Source: JBBQRS01 sp038214535 (GTDB lineage Bacteria; Chloroflexota; Anaerolineae; CG2-30-64-16). From it: a stretch of 24,907 nt of DNA. The position numbers were made by a program, and so were the translations under genes. Shown piece after piece: positions 1-5,804 of the stretch. The stretch lies in the NCBI GenBank assembly GCA_038214535.1, contig JBBQRS010000074.1, positions 1-24,907 of the forward strand, written 5' to 3'. The notes below the pieces were generated by a model that ran no database searches, was not told where the DNA came from, and saw only the letters and a program-made list of their open reading frames with translations. How positions within the stretch are numbered: position 1 is the stretch's first letter; every line of letters begins with the position of its first letter.

Positions 1-166
1 CGGCGACAAGACGCTCGATCGCGTCCAGGCCGACACGCAGGAAGGTCAGCAGCTCGGTGTGCGCGGCACGCCCAACTTCTTCGTCAACGGCCGCCCCCTC
101 TCCGGGGCGTTGCCGTTCGAGCAGTTCCAGCAGGTGATCGAACAGGCCCTGGCGGAGGCGAAGTAA
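1..166 (+). CDS. C-terminal end of a DsbA/thioredoxin-fold oxidoreductase (5' truncated by window edge)
   Basis: The reading frame enters from the left edge (first whole codon at base 2) and stops with TAA at 164-166, giving about 54 C-terminal residues. The segment GVRGTPNFFVNGRPL is the cis-proline loop (GTP) and the following beta strand of thioredoxin-fold proteins. The ending, with a final helix of the type FEQFQQVIEQALAEA, is what DSBA-family dithiol oxidoreductases usually show. Such proteins act on disulfides outside the cytoplasm. The CxxC active site and any signal peptide lie upstream of the window, so oxidase, isomerase or an NhaA-fused thioredoxin domain cannot be told apart. The fold is fairly sure; the exact role is not. 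Confidence 0.75.
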   Translation, partial: GDKTLDRVQADTQEGQQLGVRGTPNFFVNGRPLSGALPFEQFQQVIEQALAEAK

Positions 167-196
167 GTAGACAAGTAGATAAGGAAACAAGGTCGC
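165..196 (+). repeat. Imperfect octamer repeat (GTAGACAA-like), copy A
   Basis: Directly after the stop codon three octamer-like units follow each other: GTAGACAA, GTAGATAA, GGAAACAA. The 32-base block matches the minus strand of 1036-1067 at 27 of 32 positions, so it is a dispersed element and not only local low complexity. Confidence 0.6.
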
Positions 197-203
197 AGGG
201 GTA

Positions 204-332
204 TTTGGAACACGAAGGCGCAAAGGCAATCGAAGATCACGAAGCGCGAAGATCGCGAAGAAAGCAGTGAACCTCCTTCGCGATCTTCGCGCTTTGCGTC
301 CTTCGATTGCCTTTGCGCCTTCGTGTTCCAAA
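204..332. repeat. Large 57-bp-arm inverted repeat (giant hairpin)
   Basis: The arms are 204-260 and 276-332, separated by 15 bases. They are complementary apart from about four positions near the middle of each arm. The outer part reads TTTGGAACACGAAGGCGCAA and the inner part contains CGCGAAGATCGCGAAG. The right arm ends one base before the stop codon of the minus-strand methyltransferase (333-335). The repeat therefore fills the space between two convergent genes and may end transcription from both sides, although there is no T-tract. It looks like a REP/MITE-type non-coding element; no terminal transposase signals were recognised. Confidence 0.85.
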
Positions 333-977
333 CTACAACACCGAATACACCAGACAATAGCTGTGATCGTAGCCGTAGTCATAGTGATCCCAGCAGGCGA
401 TCACCTCGCCCTCGAAGCGCAACACGGACGCGACTTCCTCTGCGATGTCCCATGCCAACGTCGTCAGTTGACCTTCCACCTTGAGGTTCGAGACCTCCAG
501 CACGACCGTACCCGCCGGTCGCATCTGCTTGCGTAGTTGCCCGAACACGCCACGCATCTCGCTCAGATAGGCGCGATAGCCACGGTTGCGCGTTTGGTAC
601 GCCGCCAGTGGGTCTTCACGATCTTCCTTGCCCATGTAAGGCGGTGAGGTCATGCAGAAGTCAATGGGCGGCAGTTCCAGCGCCGCCAGGGCGCGCGTAT
701 CCCCGCAGATCAGGTTCTCCGACCGTTTGAGCCGACCCCGTGCGTAGGCGACCCGCTCCGGCAGCATCTCCACCCCGTATGGGATGCGCCCCATCCGCTC
801 GGCGACGGCCAGCGTCGTGCCGAAACCGGCGAACGGATCGAACACCGTGTCACCTTCACGCGTGAACTCGCGCAGGAAGTGCTCGACCAGTCCTTCGGGA
901 TAGCGCACGTCGTCGTTCCTCAGCGCCTCCGGCAATTCCTCAGGATGCGTCATCTCCACGCGAAACCAGGTCTTCAT
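333..977 (-). CDS. Small DNA (N4-cytosine or N6-adenine) methyltransferase, probably orphan
   Basis: This 214-residue protein has an S-adenosylmethionine-binding motif I, DPFAGFGTT (residues 47-55). The catalytic motif IV follows as TSPPY (110-114). SPPY is the form most often seen in N4-cytosine methyltransferases, while DPPY is more typical of N6-adenine enzymes, so m4C is the first guess. The order I then IV and the short length leave little room for a separate target-recognition domain, which argues for a compact enzyme of the DNA-methylase N-4/N-6 family. No restriction endonuclease gene lies beside it, so it looks like a solitary methylase. The stop codon abuts the large hairpin at 204-332. 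It could also modify RNA, which motif inspection alone cannot exclude. Confidence 0.8.
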   Translation of the reverse strand: MKTWFRVEMTHPEELPEALRNDDVRYPEGLVEHFLREFTREGDTVFDPFAGFGTTLAVAERMGRIPYGVEMLPERVAYARGRLKRSENLICGDTRALAALELPPIDFCMTSPPYMGKEDREDPLAAYQTRNRGYRAYLSEMRGVFGQLRKQMRPAGTVVLEVSNLKVEGQLTTLAWDIAEEVASVLRFEGEVIACWDHYDYGYDHSYCLVYSVL

Positions 978-1016
978 CGTTCACCCCACGACTGAATGAA
1001 ACGCCCGCAAACGAGA

Positions 1017-1043
1017 AAGGCCGCCGGGCAATCCGGCGGCCTT
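1017..1043 (-). terminator. Terminator-like hairpin downstream of bacterioferritin
   Basis: An 11-bp perfect stem (AAGGCCGCCGG paired with CCGGCGGCCTT) encloses a 5-base loop. On the minus strand it lies 35 bases after the bacterioferritin stop and is followed by TTTCTCGTTT, a broken T-rich tail. It is best read as the terminator of the minus-strand gene at 1079-1546. Confidence 0.7.
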
Positions 1044-1067
1044 GTATCCTTGTCTACCTGCCTACTT
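1036..1067 (-). repeat. Imperfect octamer repeat (GTAGACAA-like), copy B
   Basis: Read on the minus strand this block contains GTAGGCAG, GTAGACAA and GGATACAA in series, and matches copy A at 165-196 at 27 of 32 positions. Both copies lie just after the 3' end of a gene. This copy runs into one arm of the terminator hairpin. Confidence 0.6.
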
Positions 1068-1078
1068 GCCCCAGCCGC

Positions 1079-1546
1079 TCAGTCCACCTGCTCCACCAGA
1101 TAGTTCTGAATCCCCATCTGGTCAATCTGATCAATCTGCATTTCGAGCCAATCTACGTGATCTTCTTCGTCTTTCAGAATAGACTCCAGCATCTCACGCG
1201 TGCCGTTGTCGCCGGTCTCTAACGCCTGTTTGACGCCCGCGTTATAGAGTTTGACGGCGGCAAGTTCTGCGTCGAGGTCATCGCGAATCTGCGCTTCCAC
1301 GTTCACGCCGATGTGCAGCGGGTTCAGGTTGCTGACAACCGGCATACCATCCAGGAAGATAATCCGACCGATCAGCTTCTCGGCGTGGCGCATCTCGGTG
1401 ATCGCGCGCTTCTCAACCGCTTCGTGGAGTTTTTCGTAGCCCCAGTTCGCGCACATTTCGGAATGCACCATGTACTGGTTGATCGCGGTCAGTTCGTCCG
1501 CCAGGAGCACATTCAATGTTGCAATCAAATTCGCGTCGCCTTGCAT
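1079..1546 (-). CDS. bfr: Bacterioferritin
   Basis: This 155-residue protein belongs to the haem-binding ferritins, which form 24-subunit shells that oxidise Fe(II) and store it as a ferric mineral. All expected ferroxidase ligands are present at the usual numbering: Glu18, Tyr25, Glu51, His54, Glu94, Glu127 and His130. Met52, the axial haem ligand shared by two subunits, is also present. The start at 1546 is preferred over longer frames because the SD sequence GGAGG lies 6 bases ahead and the family N-terminus begins here. It has its own promoter in the gap after the P-type ATPase gene and a hairpin-rich leader. Next to a P1B-4 metal-efflux pump, the gene fits an iron-homeostasis setting. 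Confidence 0.95.
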   Translation of the reverse strand: MQGDANLIATLNVLLADELTAINQYMVHSEMCANWGYEKLHEAVEKRAITEMRHAEKLIGRIIFLDGMPVVSNLNPLHIGVNVEAQIRDDLDAELAAVKLYNAGVKQALETGDNGTREMLESILKDEEDHVDWLEMQIDQIDQMGIQNYLVEQVD

Positions 1547-1585
1547 TTTTTGCCTCCAATGCCAATGTGTCGTGTCATCGGTGAC

Positions 1586-1629
1586 GGTCGGGCGAGTGGA
1601 CCCGACCGGCGAGCAAAGCCCTCGCCGGT
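1586..1629 (-). promoter_or_regulatory. Two overlapping hairpins in the bacterioferritin leader
   Basis: On the transcribed minus strand, hairpin 1 pairs 1629-1621 with 1613-1605 (9 bp, loop of 7). Hairpin 2 pairs 1607-1601 with 1592-1586 (7 bp, loop of 8). They share bases 1605-1607, so they cannot both form in full. Such overlap can be chance in GC-rich DNA, but it could give a switchable leader. The ribosome binding site at 1553-1557 lies outside both stems. Confidence 0.4.
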
Positions 1630-1658
1630 GCTGCACGAAAAGCTCACTCACAAGATAG

Positions 1659-1687
1659 ATTGTAACACACGGGACAACCGGCGACAA
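1659..1687 (-). promoter_or_regulatory. Sigma-70-type promoter of bfr
   Basis: On the minus strand TTGTCG (1687-1682) and TACAAT (1664-1659) are separated by exactly 17 bases. This places the transcription start roughly 105 bases ahead of the bacterioferritin start codon, just beyond the end of the ATPase gene. Bacterioferritin can thus be made independently of the arsR-ATPase unit. Confidence 0.6.
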
Positions 1688-1695
1688 GGCCGCGT

Positions 1696-3816
1696 TTATG
1701 CCCTGTACCGCAACAAGCGCAGCGCGTTCAGCGCTACCACCAACGTACTGCCTTCGTGGAGCACTACCGCAATGCCGATGCCCGCGACGCCCGTCAGGGC
1801 CGCCCCGACAAGCAGCACGATCACGCCCAGGGCGATCACCAGGTTCTGCAGGATCACCGCGCGCGTGGCCCGCCCCAAACTGACCGCGAACGGCAACGTG
1901 TTCAGGTCGTCGCCCATCAGCGCCACGTCTGCCGCCTCCAGCGCCACGTCACTGCCCGCCGCGCCCATCGCGATGCCCACCGTTGCGTGCGCCAACGCCG
2001 GTGCGTCGTTCACGCCATCGCCCACCATCCCCGCGTACTCGTACTGCGTCACCAGGACATCCACCGCCTGCGCCTTGTCGCCCGGCAACAGATTCGCCAC
2101 ATACCCGTCCAGCCCGGCCTCCGCGGCGATGTGTTGCGCGACCCGCTCGTTGTCGCCGGTCAGCATCGTGGTCTGTTCGATGCCCATCGCTTTCAGCGAC
2201 TGAATCGCCGCCGGCGCGTCCGCACGCAGCGTGTCGGCAAGCGCCAGCAGGCCCGCAAGCGCCCCATCCACCGCCACACCGACCACCGTCGCACCACCGG
2301 CTTCCAGCGCCAATGCCTGCGCGTGTGCAGCTCCAGATACCGGGATGTTTGTCTCCTGGATGTAGCGCACACTACCAACCCGCACATCATGCTCGGTCAC
2401 CATCGCCTGCACACCCAACCCGGCCGCGGTGTTCAACGCGCTGACTTCCGGCAATTGCCTCGCGCCTTGCCCGGCGTGCGTGATGGCGCGTGCCAGCGGG
2501 TGGCCCGACCTGCTCTCCGCCGCCGCCGCCAGGGTCGTCCAGTCGGCGGGCGCGCCGTCAAACCCGTAGATGCCCACCACTTGCGGTCGCCCTGTGGTGA
2601 TCGTGCCCGTCTTATCGAACGCCACAGCCCGCAGCCGCCCCAGGTTCTCCAGATGCGCGCCGCCCTTCACCAGCACGCCGCCCTGCGCCGCCCGCGCCAC
2701 CCCCGCCAGCACCGCAGCCGGCGTACCGAGCGCCAGCGCGCACGGCGACGCCGCCACCAGCAACGTCATGGCGCGCAGGAACGACTCACGAAACGGCATC
2801 CCCAGTAGCGGCGGGATCACGATCAGCAAGCCCGCCCCGACCAACACGGCGGGCACGAAGACCCGCATCACCCGCTCGACGGTCTGCTGCGTGGGCGATT
2901 TCTGCGCCTGCGCCTCCTCGACCATACGCATCACCCGCGCCAGCGTGCTATCATGTGCCAAGCGCGTCACCCGAACCACCAGCGCGCCGTCGCCGTTGAC
3001 CGTCCCCGCGAATACCTGGCTGCCCGGCTCCACCTCCACCGGCGTAGACTCGCCTGTCACTGACGCCTGATCCACCGCGGAACTGCCGACCGCGACTTCA
3101 CCATCCACAGGCAAGCGCGCGCCCGGCCTGACAATGACGACATCTCCGATAAGCAATTCTTCGATGGGGAACTCGCGCTCGATGCCGTCGCGCTGCACCA
3201 ACGCCGTGCGCGGGGCCAACTGCGCCAATGAGCGCACCGCATTGCGCGCTCGATCCAGCGCGCGTTCCTCCAATGCATGCCCCAGACTGAACAGGGTGAG
3301 CAGCAGCGCCCCTTCGGCAAACTGCCCCAGCGCCGCGGCGCCCAGCGCCGCCGCCAGCATCAGCACATCGGTGTCGAAATGCCGCTCGCGCAGCGCATGC
3401 CACGCGTGGCGCGCGACGTGCGTCCCCGCGGCGACGTACGTCGCCGCGTATAAGGCAAGGTAGATCGGCTGCGGCCAGCCCATGAAGCGCTCGCTAAGCC
3501 AGCCCATGAGGAGGAATACACCCGCCAGCAGACTGAGCAACAGCTCGCGCTGATCCTTGATCTGTGCATGCAGACCCGTCTCCGGCACGTCGTAGCCAAG
3601 CGACCGGATGCGCCGTTCGATGGCGGCCCGGTTGGCGCGGCCTGCATCGTATTGCACTTGCACCGTCTGCCCCGCGTAGCTGGCCGAAGCCGAGACGACG
3701 CCATCAACGCGCCCCAGTGCATGCTCTAACACCAGCACGCAGTCCGAGCAGTCCATCCCTTCCACCGGAATCAGGGCCGTGCGCAATGCAGGATTGATTT
3801 CAGCCATGCTTGACAT
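1696..3816 (-). CDS. P1B-4-type heavy-metal efflux ATPase (Co/Fe/Zn class) with N-terminal HMA domain
   Basis: The 706-residue protein begins with a heavy-metal-associated domain carrying GMDCSDC (Cys23, Cys26). Membrane helices, the actuator motif TGES, the phosphorylation site DKTGT (Asp401) and the hinge GDGVNDAP follow. The transport site in the membrane reads SPC (357-359) instead of the CPC of copper and zinc/cadmium pumps. The last helix pair carries HEGST (687-691). SPC together with HEGGT-like residues defines the P1B-4 subgroup, whose studied members export cobalt, iron(II) or zinc. A soluble HMA domain is not typical of that subgroup. The start at 3816 overlaps the arsR stop by 17 bases and has GGTGGGG ahead of it, so the two genes are translationally linked. 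The exact metal is not fixed by sequence. Confidence 0.9.
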   Translation of the reverse strand: MSSMAEINPALRTALIPVEGMDCSDCVLVLEHALGRVDGVVSASASYAGQTVQVQYDAGRANRAAIERRIRSLGYDVPETGLHAQIKDQRELLLSLLAGVFLLMGWLSERFMGWPQPIYLALYAATYVAAGTHVARHAWHALRERHFDTDVLMLAAALGAAALGQFAEGALLLTLFSLGHALEERALDRARNAVRSLAQLAPRTALVQRDGIEREFPIEELLIGDVVIVRPGARLPVDGEVAVGSSAVDQASVTGESTPVEVEPGSQVFAGTVNGDGALVVRVTRLAHDSTLARVMRMVEEAQAQKSPTQQTVERVMRVFVPAVLVGAGLLIVIPPLLGMPFRESFLRAMTLLVAASPCALALGTPAAVLAGVARAAQGGVLVKGGAHLENLGRLRAVAFDKTGTITTGRPQVVGIYGFDGAPADWTTLAAAAESRSGHPLARAITHAGQGARQLPEVSALNTAAGLGVQAMVTEHDVRVGSVRYIQETNIPVSGAAHAQALALEAGGATVVGVAVDGALAGLLALADTLRADAPAAIQSLKAMGIEQTTMLTGDNERVAQHIAAEAGLDGYVANLLPGDKAQAVDVLVTQYEYAGMVGDGVNDAPALAHATVGIAMGAAGSDVALEAADVALMGDDLNTLPFAVSLGRATRAVILQNLVIALGVIVLLVGAALTGVAGIGIAVVLHEGSTLVVALNALRLLRYRA

Positions 3817-4180
3817 GCTCTAGCCCCACCGCAAACAGCCGTTCGACGTGATCGTCGTCCAACTGATAGAAGATGTGCCGCCCCTCGCGTTGCGCGCGCA
3901 CCAGATGCAACTCGCGCAGGTCGCTCAGTTGATGCGATACGGCAGACTGCCCCATCTCCAGCGCCGCAGCCAGGTCACTGACGCAAAACGCGCCGCGCGC
4001 CAGCACCGACATAATCCGTACACGCGTCGGGTCGCTCAGCGCCTTGAAGATCGTCGCCAGCTCGACCACCGTCGCATCATCCGGCAGCGCGCCGCGCGCC
4101 GCGGCCACCGCCTCCGCGCCGATCTCGTCGCAGCAGTCGTCCAAACGTTCCGTTTCGGCCAATGGTTCAAAATGCAACAT
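3800..4180 (-). CDS. ArsR/SmtB-family metal-sensing repressor
   Basis: This 126-residue winged-helix protein contains KALSDPTRVRIMSVL, a Cys in FCVSDLA (the position used in the SmtB alpha-3 region) and the recognition helix SAVSHQLSDLRELHLV. The last helix, DDHVERLFAVGLEHVKH, lines up with the SmtB alpha-5 zinc site Asp104/His106/His117/Glu120, with His in place of the final Glu. The N-terminus has a DDCCDE segment that could add thiol ligands, as in CadC-like sensors. Such proteins leave the operator when metal binds. The gene is first in an operon with the P-type ATPase, the usual arrangement of a repressor controlling its pump. The ATG lies about 10 bases after the predicted transcript start and shows no good SD site. 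Confidence 0.92.
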   Translation of the reverse strand: MLHFEPLAETERLDDCCDEIGAEAVAAARGALPDDATVVELATIFKALSDPTRVRIMSVLARGAFCVSDLAAALEMGQSAVSHQLSDLRELHLVRAQREGRHIFYQLDDDHVERLFAVGLEHVKHG

Positions 4181-4201
4181 ATGAGTAACTGCTCACATGT
4201 T
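4176..4201. promoter_or_regulatory. Probable ArsR operator dyad
   Basis: Two 13-base half-sites meet head to head: AACATATGAGTAA and the complement AACATGTGAGCAG, identical at 10 of 13 positions. The dyad covers most of the -10 hexamer, the transcript start and the start codon of arsR. This is the form and placement expected of an autoregulated ArsR/SmtB operator. Confidence 0.75.
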
Positions 4202-4225
4202 AGCACGCAAAAAGCGACCTGTCAA
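4197..4225 (-). promoter_or_regulatory. Promoter of the arsR-ATPase operon
   Basis: The minus strand shows a perfect -35 TTGACA (4225-4220), a 17-base spacer and TAACAT (4202-4197). Transcription would start only about 10 bases before the arsR ATG, giving an almost leaderless message. The -10 hexamer lies in the operator dyad, so repressor and polymerase would compete. Confidence 0.75.
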
Positions 4226-4234
4226 GGCCATACA

Positions 4235-4267
4235 AGGTGCAACGCACTTCGGAAGTGCGTTGCACCT
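4235..4267. repeat. Palindromic element, TGCAACGCAC family, copy 1
   Basis: AGGTGCAACGCACTTC (4235-4250) is followed after one base by its exact reverse complement (4252-4267). A second, slightly diverged copy lies at 14511-14544 after pepA. Both copies sit just after a stop codon; here the split-barrel gene ends at 4275. There is no T-tract, so it resembles a REP element more than a classical terminator. Confidence 0.8.
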
Positions 4268-4274
4268 GACTAAC

Positions 4275-4868
4275 CTAACGGGTCGGTTCGCCGCGCGCCA
4301 GCCACAGCGAGATCACGCCTGCCCACACGTCCAGCGCCAGGTCTTCCGCGTCATCCTTCGGCCCGCCGGTGCGCACTTTGGCCGATGCGTCTTCGATGGC
4401 AATGCGCACCACGGAGGTGGCCTTGAGTTCCGTCGCGTTGGGTTGGCGCGCCGCGGCCCAGCGGCCCGGCGTAAGCTTCTCCGTGAAGATTTCGAGCGCC
4501 GCCAGCTTGGCCGCGTCATCCTCAACCAACTCACCGCGCCCGAACAACACGGCGGAGCGATAGTTGACGCTGTGGTGAAACACCGATTTCGCCAGCACCA
4601 ACCCATCGAGGAGGGTCGCCGCGACGCACACCTTGCCGCCCGCCGCGATGTGACGCAAGAGCCGGCTGGTGGTCGCGCCGTGGAGCAACAACGCATCGCC
4701 GTCGCGTGCGTGCAGCGTCGGGATGGCGAACGGCTGCCCATCCTGCACGAAACTGACGTGGCAGGTCAATGCCTCGTCGAGGATCGCGTAAATCGTCTCA
4801 CGGTCATAGTGGCCGCGGTCGGGCAGGCGGCGCACCCGGCTGCGCTCCGTCTTGAGTGAATCGGTCAT
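4275..4868 (-). CDS. Pyridoxamine 5'-phosphate oxidase-family (NimA-like) flavin-binding protein
   Basis: The 197-residue protein matches the split-barrel FMN-binding fold of the pyridoxamine-phosphate-oxidase superfamily, in the branch that contains nitroimidazole-resistance proteins. Recognisable stretches are HVSFVQDGQPFAIPTLH near residues 37-53, LLLHGATTSRLLRHIAAG in the middle, and the family-typical VFHHSVNYRSAVLFGRG. Members bind FMN, F420 or haem and reduce small substrates, so the physiological substrate cannot be read from sequence. The true PNP oxidase of vitamin B6 synthesis has a different C-terminus, so the name pdxH is not used. The gene starts 15 bases after the PIG-L gene and is probably co-transcribed with it. 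Confidence 0.8.
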   Translation of the reverse strand: MTDSLKTERSRVRRLPDRGHYDRETIYAILDEALTCHVSFVQDGQPFAIPTLHARDGDALLLHGATTSRLLRHIAAGGKVCVAATLLDGLVLAKSVFHHSVNYRSAVLFGRGELVEDDAAKLAALEIFTEKLTPGRWAAARQPNATELKATSVVRIAIEDASAKVRTGGPKDDAEDLALDVWAGVISLWLARGEPTR

Positions 4869-4883
4869 CGGTGGGCCTCGCAG

Positions 4884-5627
4884 TCACCAGACGCTCATGG
4901 CGTGGAAGGCTTCGGCATAATCCAGGCCGCAGCATTTGCCGGTCTCGCGGTTCCACTCGGCCAGCCATTCCAGCGCCTCTTCCTTCTGACCGAACTGGCT
5001 GACGTGGCAGCGCGTGACGGCGACTTTATCGCCCCAGACGGGAGAAATGTCCACGGTGAGCGCGCCCTCGCGGTTGGAGCCGCCGAAGAAGAAGAACCGC
5101 TTCACATCGGCCACCTGAACCTCGTCAACCAGTTGCTCCGGGTGATACAGCTCCATCTTGGAGGGCATGTAGGCGTCAACCGCGGCGCGCCCGGAGGCGG
5201 TGTGGTCGGGGTGGGCCTGCCCGCTCCAGGTGGGGTCGAAAGTAAAGACCGTATCGGGTTGCAGGCGGCGATAGACATGGGCAACCTCGGCACGCAGGGC
5301 AAGATCGGCGACGACTTCGCCGTCGTGGTGACCGAGGAAGGTCACATCTTTCAACCCCAGGACGCGCGCGGCGTCCAGCGTCTCCTGTCGCCGCGTGGCG
5401 GTCAGCGTCTCGCGAGTATAAGTCGGGTCATGCGTGCCGATATCCCCATCGGTCGTCAGCAACAACGACACCTCGGTCCCGCGGTTGATCAATAGTTTGA
5501 TCGTGCCGCCGCAGGCCGTCTCCAGGTCATCGGGGTGCGCGGCGACCACCAGAACACGCTTGATAGTATCTTCCGCGCCGAACTGGGTGATGTCATAGCA
5601 GGGTTCGTCGTGTAGTTCGTCCGTCAT
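4884..5627 (-). CDS. PIG-L/LmbE-family deacetylase
   Basis: The 247-residue protein has the zinc-binding signature AHPDD (residues 30-34) and the second metal motif HPDH (139-142), both diagnostic of the GlcNAc-PI de-N-acetylase (LmbE) family. These enzymes remove N-acetyl groups from amino sugars or from GlcN-containing thiol and glycolipid precursors. BshB/MshB of low-molecular-weight thiol synthesis and chitooligosaccharide deacetylases share the fold, and nothing here chooses among them. Thr-Ser-rich membrane segments are absent, so it is cytoplasmic. It has its own extended -10 promoter and an AAAGAGG ribosome binding site 7 bases before ATG, and leads a two-gene unit with the flavin-binding protein. 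Confidence 0.9.
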   Translation of the reverse strand: MTDELHDEPCYDITQFGAEDTIKRVLVVAAHPDDLETACGGTIKLLINRGTEVSLLLTTDGDIGTHDPTYTRETLTATRRQETLDAARVLGLKDVTFLGHHDGEVVADLALRAEVAHVYRRLQPDTVFTFDPTWSGQAHPDHTASGRAAVDAYMPSKMELYHPEQLVDEVQVADVKRFFFFGGSNREGALTVDISPVWGDKVAVTRCHVSQFGQKEEALEWLAEWNRETGKCCGLDYAEAFHAMSVW

Positions 5628-5662
5628 GTGAAAACCTCTTTGAGGAATATATTGTGAACTGC

Positions 5663-5671
5663 ATTATAACA
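5663..5671 (-). promoter_or_regulatory. Extended -10 promoter of the PIG-L gene
   Basis: The minus strand reads TGTTATAAT, an exact extended -10 element (TGnTATAAT). No good -35 hexamer is seen at the expected distance (about TTCTCG), which is usual for extended -10 promoters. The transcript would begin about 30 bases ahead of the start codon. Confidence 0.65.
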
Positions 5672-5722
5672 CTTACGCACTCCGCGAGAATCGGATGGAC
5701 CAGGAGATGGCTCGCGCGGTGC

Positions 5723-5751
5723 TTGTCATTTGACCCCGCTTGCGCTAGAAT
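5723..5751 (+). promoter_or_regulatory. Promoter of folC
   Basis: TTGTCA (5723-5728) and TAGAAT (5746-5751) are 17 bases apart, 53 bases ahead of the folC start codon. It is arranged back to back with the PIG-L promoter. Confidence 0.6.
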
Positions 5752-5804
5752 GACCAGGATGCGGGGACTGCGGCTCCGCCTTCCTTTCAAAAACAGGAGA
5801 TCTC

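Noticed and set aside
1313..2808. Long plus-strand frames opposite bfr and the P-type ATPase
   Set aside because: Products are Arg/Pro/Ser-rich and unlike any family, while the minus strand carries complete ferritin and ATPase motifs.
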